Assembly: GCA_036397095.1 (NCBI GenBank)
Contig: DASWJQ010000020.1
Span: 1-45,590 of the forward strand
DNA: 45,590 nt
From: DASWJQ01 sp036397095
GTDB lineage: Bacteria > Chloroflexota > Anaerolineae > Anaerolineales > E44-bin32
Direction of reading: 5' to 3'
Positions 42,048 through 45,590 of the stretch are shown piece by piece (the first letter of the stretch is position 1; every line of letters starts with the position of its first letter). The translations under genes were made by a program, and so were the position numbers. Below the pieces are notes generated by a model. It saw only the letters and a list, made by a program, of their open reading frames with translations, was not told the DNA's origin and did not search any database.

Positions 42048-42089
42048 TTGCCACCGGCCCCTGGCCTGTCTATCATAGAACATACGTTC
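42048..42089 (+). promoter_or_regulatory. Promoter with LexA box for the RecA-like/PolB cassette
   Basis: TTGCCA (42048-42053), 17-bp spacer, TATCAT (42071-42076), then GAACATACGTTC (42078-42089) across the start of transcription. The 12-mer equals the Bacillus-type LexA core GAACN4GTTC. Downstream is AAGGAGG before the GTG start. Confidence 0.8.
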
Positions 42090-42108
42090 TGTTTGACAAG
42101 GAGGCGCC

Positions 42109-42708
42109 GTGCTGCCCTACCCGCCCGCCCTAACCGGCGGATCGATCGTCCCCACGCTCGATCCCAGCCTGCTGCAGGCGGTCAACCAACGCCGCATCAC
42201 CCTGCTGTGGGGCGCCCGCACCCCGACTCGCACGCTGCTGGTTCTGCTGACCTACCTGGCGGCGTACGGCGAGCCGGTCCGCGTTTTTGACGGCGGCAAT
42301 TGCTTCGATGGCTACTTCGTCGCCCGCCTGGCCCGCCGTTTTCAACCCGACGCCCATGCCGTGCTCGAGCGCATCCGCCTGTCGCGCGCCTTCACCTGTT
42401 TTCAATTGGCCGAGTTGATCGAGAACAGCCCCGGCGACCGCGCGCCGCTCTTCCTGCTCAACCTGCTCGACACCTTTTACGACGAGAGCGTGCCGCTGCG
42501 CGATGTTGAGCGTCTGCTGGCGACCACACTGACCCAGCTCAAGCGGCTGGCGACCGTCGGCCCGGTGGTCGTCGGCGCCCAGGAGCCGCGCACCCTGGTC
42601 AAGGACCGCTGGTCGCTGCTCGACCAATTGCAAGCCGCCGCCGACGGCGCCTGGCTGCTGCGCTCCCCCGAGGAACAGCCGCCGGTCCAACCCCGACTGT
42701 TTGGGTAG
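42109..42708 (+). CDS. RecA-fold protein with degenerate P-loop (ImuA-like role suspected)
   Basis: 199 residues from GTG 42109, AAGGAGG 5 nt upstream. Residues 24-75 follow a RecA/RadA-like ATPase core: RRITLLWGARTPTRTLLVLLTYLAA, then a strand and DGGNCFDGYFVARLARR. The P-loop position has GARTPTRT in place of GxxxxGK[ST], so ATP binding is probably lost. AFTCFQLAELIE and LFLLNLLDTFYDESVPLRDVERLL (Walker-B-like) follow, then VVVGAQEP. The C-terminus QPRLFG is similar to a clamp-binding QxxLF peptide. LexA control and the polymerase downstream suggest a damage-tolerance accessory protein. Confidence 0.7.
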   Translation: MLPYPPALTGGSIVPTLDPSLLQAVNQRRITLLWGARTPTRTLLVLLTYLAAYGEPVRVFDGGNCFDGYFVARLARRFQPDAHAVLERIRLSRAFTCFQLAELIENSPGDRAPLFLLNLLDTFYDESVPLRDVERLLATTLTQLKRLATVGPVVVGAQEPRTLVKDRWSLLDQLQAAADGAWLLRSPEEQPPVQPRLFG

Positions 42709-42721
42709 GAAGAGCGCGAAT

Positions 42722-42860
42722 GGCGATAGGGGATACGGGTTCGGGGATTTGGGATTGGGGATTAGGGATTCGGCAGCCTCCGCTAGGGCACGCCGTGGCG
42801 TACCCGCCGCCGACGGCAAGACCAAAAGCGCCAACACACAGACACGAAGACACCAATGAA
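42722..42860. repeat. GGGATT tract and degenerate words
   Basis: Tandem GGGATT-like units (42722-42775) followed by a CACAGACACGAAGACACCAA word (42836-42858). It lies in the 268-bp spacer between the RecA-like and the small helical protein genes. Confidence 0.55.
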
Positions 42861-42976
42861 TGGGGCGCTGCCTGGTGTCCTTTTTCTGCCCTCGCTTCTT
42901 CGCGTTATCGGTTTTTGCCTGGTGCCTGGCGCTTGGTGCTTAACGCCAGATGCTAGCAGCTAGGAGCTAACCACCC

Positions 42977-43267
42977 ATGGGCCGCACCCTGCCTTCCATC
43001 ACCCAGGCCTTTCTGGCTGAGCAGCAGTCGCTGGGCCGTTTTCGCCGCGCCTTGCGCCGCCAGGACCAGGCCGTTTTCGACGAGCTGCTGGCCGATGCCC
43101 GCCGCCACCTGGCCGCCGCCGCCTACGCCTCCCACCTGCTGCCATTCGAGGTCATGCTGCTGGCGATGCTGGTCGAGGAACGTAAGCTGGTGATCGATCT
43201 CGAGCGGCGCCTCGAAGGGCTCGAGGCCCAACTGGCACGGTTGGCTGATGAAGCCCTTCGGGATTAG
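42977..43267 (+). CDS. Small all-helical protein in the polymerase cassette
   Basis: 96 residues from ATG 42977, with AGGAG 10 nt upstream. Predicted helices: residues 7-30, 32-48 (DQAVFDELLADARRHLAAAA), 55-67 (LPFEVMLLAMLVEE) and a charged C-terminal helix with heptad-like Leu/Arg spacing. No known family recognised. It sits between the RecA-like gene and the family-B polymerase on the same strand, so it may be a third component, though a 268-bp repeat-bearing spacer separates it from the first gene. Confidence 0.65.
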   Translation: MGRTLPSITQAFLAEQQSLGRFRRALRRQDQAVFDELLADARRHLAAAAYASHLLPFEVMLLAMLVEERKLVIDLERRLEGLEAQLARLADEALRD

Positions 43268-43344
43268 GGAATTAGGGATTGGGGATTAGGCCGGTGATAG
43301 GTGACAGATGATAGGGAAGAGCAGTGAACAGTGAACGGGAACGG

Positions 43345-43440
43345 TCTGAGTCAACGGCTCCACAAGCGAGCGGCTCCTTAAGGTGAACGAAGCCTACAGG
43401 ACGTTGAGAGGGGGTCTGCAGGGGGTGATCAAGTGCAGGG
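43345..43440. repeat. Dispersed intergenic repeat, copy B
   Basis: CTGAGTCAACGG, GCGAGCGGC, and GGGGGTCTGCAGGGGGTGA follow the same order as in 24314-24405. Confidence 0.65.
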
Positions 43441-43600
43441 ATTGAGGATGGGGGACTGGGATTAGGCGGGTAATAAGTGACAGGTGATAGGTGATACGGA
43501 AAACCAGCGACTGGCCAGATTTGAACCTGGTCACACCGACCTCGCGCAACCCGCAGGGAGATTGCGGTGAACAGAGGGGTCAAGGACGTTGAGAGGCGGT

Positions 43601-43647
43601 CTGGGGGCGGCTCCCCGCCCCCAGGGCTCCCCCCTTGAGGGGGGAGC
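43601..43647. repeat. Two adjacent GC hairpins upstream of the polymerase gene
   Basis: CTGGGGGCGG-CTCC-CCGCCCCCAG (43601-43624) and GCTCCCCCC-TTGA-GGGGGGAGC (43626-43647), both perfect stems without T tracts. They would fold in any transcript entering the polymerase gene. Confidence 0.65.
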
Positions 43648-43763
43648 TGCATGGGGGGAGAAGGATAGAAGACAATGTTGCTGGTCTATGGAGGTTGCGA
43701 ACTGGATGCGTCGAGAGCGGGGCGACCGGCCGCGGCCGCGGCAAAACCCTCTCCCGCCCGCCC

Positions 43764-45590
43764 ATGCTGACCCACGGCTGGCTGTTCGACGCCTACCCCA
43801 GCAACGGCGCCATCGGCGTCTGGTTGCTCGACCGCGACGGCCGCGCCCACCTCTTGCACGACCGGTTCACGCCGTCCTTCTTCGTCCACGGTCCGCGCAG
43901 CGAACTGCGGGGGTTGTGGCAGTGGCTGCGCCAACGGCGCCTGCCGGTCGAGCTAGCCAAGTCGGAGGGGACCGATCTGTTCCTCGACCGCTCGATCGAA
44001 GTGCTGGCCGTCGGCGTGCCCGACCCGGCCCGCCTGCCGGCCGTGCTGCGCCAGGTGTCCCAGCTCAAACCCGACCTGACCTACTACAACGCCGACATCC
44101 CGCTGCCCCAACGCTACGTGCTGGCCCGCGGCGCCTTCCCGCTGGCCTACTGCGCCGTCGAGCATGAGAACGGTTGGATCCAATCGCTGCAAGCCCTCGA
44201 CACACCCTGGGACGTCGACTACGAACTGCCGCCGCTGCGGGTGATGACGCTGCGCCTCGACGGCGAGCTGCGCGATCCCGGCCGCGGCCACCGCGGCGAC
44301 CTGCTGGTGGGAATCGAGGGTCAGCAGCACAGCTTCCCCCGCCGCCGCAGCCGCCAACTGGTGCTGGGCGTGCGCCACCTGCTCGAACACTACGACCCCG
44401 ACCTGATCGTCAGCGCCTATGGCGATTCCTACCTGCTGCCGCGCTTGATCCAGTTGGCCGAGCACTACCACTTGCCGCTGCCCCTTAACCGCGATCCCCA
44501 CCAGGCGGTCGCCCGCAAATCGGCCCATTCCTACTTTTCCTACGGCCGTATCATCTTCCGCGATGAGCAGCACACCCTGTTCGGCCGCTGGCACATCGAT
44601 CGCCAGAATTCCTTCCTGGCCGACGACTACGGGGTCGACGGCAACCTCGAGATCGCCCGGCTGTCCGGCCTGCCGGTCCAGACCGTCGCCCGCACCTCGA
44701 CCGGCACCGGCATAAGCGCCATGCAGGTGGCGACCGCTCTGCGCCGCGGCGTGCTGGTCCCCTGGCAGAAGCGGCAGCCCGAGTCGCTCAAGACCGGCAA
44801 CGACCTGTTCGCCGCCGACAAGGGCGGCTTGGTCTACACCCCGATCGCCGGCCTACACGAACACGTCGCCGAACTCGATTTCACCGCCATGTACCCCAGC
44901 ATCATGGTGCACTACAACCTGTCGCCGGAAACCGTCAAGGCCACCTGCTGCGACGGCGTGCCGGTGCCCGAGTTGGGCACGCCGGTCTGCAACCACCGCC
45001 AGGGCTTGGTGCCGGAAACGCTGGCGCCGCTGCTCGAAAAGCGGGCCCGCTACAAGGAGAAAATGCGGGCGCTGCCACCCGACGACCCGCAGCGCGAGAT
45101 CTATCGGCGGCGCTACTCGGCCCACAAGTGGCTGCTGGTCACCTGTTTCGGTTATCTGGGGTACAAGAACGCCCGCTTCGGCCGTATCGAAGCCCACGAG
45201 GCGGTCACCGCTTACGGCCGCGAGGTGCTGCTGCAGGCCAAGGAAATCGTCGAAGCCCAGGGTTTCCGCGTGCTGCACTTGTACGTCGACGGCTTGTGGA
45301 TCCACAAACCCGACGCCAATGGCCGGCCGGACTACTCGGCGCTGTTGGCCGACATCCGCCAGCAAACCGGGCTGCCGATTGAATTGGAAGGCGTCTACCG
45401 CTGGCTGGCCTTCCTGCCGTCACGCACCGAGCCGCGGGTCGCCGTCGCCAACCGCTACTTCGGCGCTTTTGAGGACAGATCCATCAAGATCCGCGGTATC
45501 GAGGCCCGCCGCCACGACACACCGACCTACATCCGCCAAACGCAGCTGGAGACGCTGAACATCCTGGCCGAGGCAGTCGACGCCGCCGCC
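43764..45590 (+). CDS. Family-B DNA polymerase with degraded exonuclease (3' end outside window)
   Basis: 609 codons to the window edge. ATG 43764 begins MLTHGWLFDAYPSNGAIGVWLLD; the start is tentative since no SD is visible. Polymerase motif A is ELDFTAMYPSIM (Asp372). Motif B is HKWLLVTCFGYLGYKNARFG (Lys455) with the usual Asn replaced. Motif C is LYVDGLWIH, where Asp509 can align with the second, metal-binding Asp of the YGDTDS motif and the first is missing. In the proofreading domain a possible DxE (Asp166, Glu168) remains, but the Exo II Asp is replaced (GDSYLLPRL in place of a FDLP pattern) and no YxxxD Exo III motif is seen; the region reads GTGISAMQVATALRRG. I infer a non-proofreading polymerase, suitable for damage bypass. 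Confidence 0.88.
   Translation, partial: MLTHGWLFDAYPSNGAIGVWLLDRDGRAHLLHDRFTPSFFVHGPRSELRGLWQWLRQRRLPVELAKSEGTDLFLDRSIEVLAVGVPDPARLPAVLRQVSQLKPDLTYYNADIPLPQRYVLARGAFPLAYCAVEHENGWIQSLQALDTPWDVDYELPPLRVMTLRLDGELRDPGRGHRGDLLVGIEGQQHSFPRRRSRQLVLGVRHLLEHYDPDLIVSAYGDSYLLPRLIQLAEHYHLPLPLNRDPHQAVARKSAHSYFSYGRIIFRDEQHTLFGRWHIDRQNSFLADDYGVDGNLEIARLSGLPVQTVARTSTGTGISAMQVATALRRGVLVPWQKRQPESLKTGNDLFAADKGGLVYTPIAGLHEHVAELDFTAMYPSIMVHYNLSPETVKATCCDGVPVPELGTPVCNHRQGLVPETLAPLLEKRARYKEKMRALPPDDPQREIYRRRYSAHKWLLVTCFGYLGYKNARFGRIEAHEAVTAYGREVLLQAKEIVEAQGFRVLHLYVDGLWIHKPDANGRPDYSALLADIRQQTGLPIELEGVYRWLAFLPSRTEPRVAVANRYFGAFEDRSIKIRGIEARRHDTPTYIRQTQLETLNILAEAVDAAA

Larger units (their letters stand above)
43268..43763. 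other. 496-bp spacer filled with repeats and hairpins
   Basis: GGGATT tract at 43260-43290, TGATAGGTGACAGATGATAGG words, dispersed repeat B (43345-43440), another GGGATT tract, a second AGGACGTTGAGAGG..GGTCTG word (43583) and two strong hairpins before the polymerase. No coding frame recognised except the polymerase leader. Confidence 0.55.

Noticed and set aside
43698..43763. Walker-A-like peptide (GATGRGRGKT) in frame upstream of the polymerase ATG
   Set aside because: It comes from a GC repeat in the leader, with no ATPase fold around it.

Overview
The window is GC-rich, densely coded DNA that most resembles a Chloroflexota (Anaerolineae-like) chromosome. The supporting signs are lipoproteins with low-complexity E/P/A linkers, DUF92, Gmad2, toast-rack and TreT-type genes, and family-B polymerase relatives typical of that phylum. 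This is inferred from gene content; no rRNA or marker tree is available here. I saw no tRNA, rRNA, CRISPR array or intact insertion sequence. Many starts are GTG or TTG with good Shine-Dalgarno (SD) sequences, and at least three mRNAs appear to be leaderless.

Layout. 1-2.0 kb (- strand): a peptide-type ABC importer, consisting of the first codons of a permease and a substrate-binding lipoprotein whose fold appears circularly permuted. 2.3-7.8 kb (-): DUF92 membrane protein, PH-like membrane protein, ilvE, a BON protein and dnaK, several closed by clear terminators. 8.2-9.7 kb (+): DUF1684, then a leaderless pair of a PD-(D/E)XK-like protein and an Hpt-like phosphoribosyltransferase. 9.8-10.2 kb (-): a candidate structured non-coding RNA with its own promoter and terminator. 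10.3-15.1 kb (-): a lipoprotein/membrane-protein pair and a P2A Ca2+ ATPase. 15.4 kb: remnant of a TreT-type glycosyltransferase. 15.9-24.2 kb (-): a complete phosphate regulon in transcription order phoP-like regulator, phoR-like kinase, zinc-ribbon protein, pstS, pstC, pstA, pstB, metallophosphoesterase, phoU. Two 38-bp Pho boxes of identical geometry stand before the zinc-ribbon gene and pstS.

24.6-31.9 kb: SDR oxidoreductase (+), a membrane glycosyltransferase and a bisphosphate nucleotidase (-), a PQQ-type sugar dehydrogenase (+), a sulfatase-modifying-like protein, a triplicated membrane protein and a Gmad2 lipoprotein (-). 32.0-35.2 kb (+): a LuxR-type regulator under a LexA-like box, a frameshifted DDN-type reductase, a GNAT enzyme and a toast-rack lipoprotein. 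35.3-38.0 kb (-): an unrecognised 495-residue protein and a GNAT-like protein. 38.1-41.7 kb (+): a PlsC-like acyltransferase, a membrane GAF-GAF-GGDEF diguanylate cyclase and a small membrane protein. 42.0-45.6 kb (+): a RecA-fold protein with a degenerate P-loop behind a canonical promoter plus LexA box, a small helical protein, and a family-B DNA polymerase with a degraded exonuclease (cut by the window end).

The strongest leads are the permuted binding protein, the unassigned structured RNA, the LexA-controlled RecA-like/PolB cassette (a possible analogue of the ImuA-ImuB-DnaE2 mutasome) and the twin Pho boxes. Intergenic regions also carry dispersed repeats and GGGATT-type low-complexity tracts.
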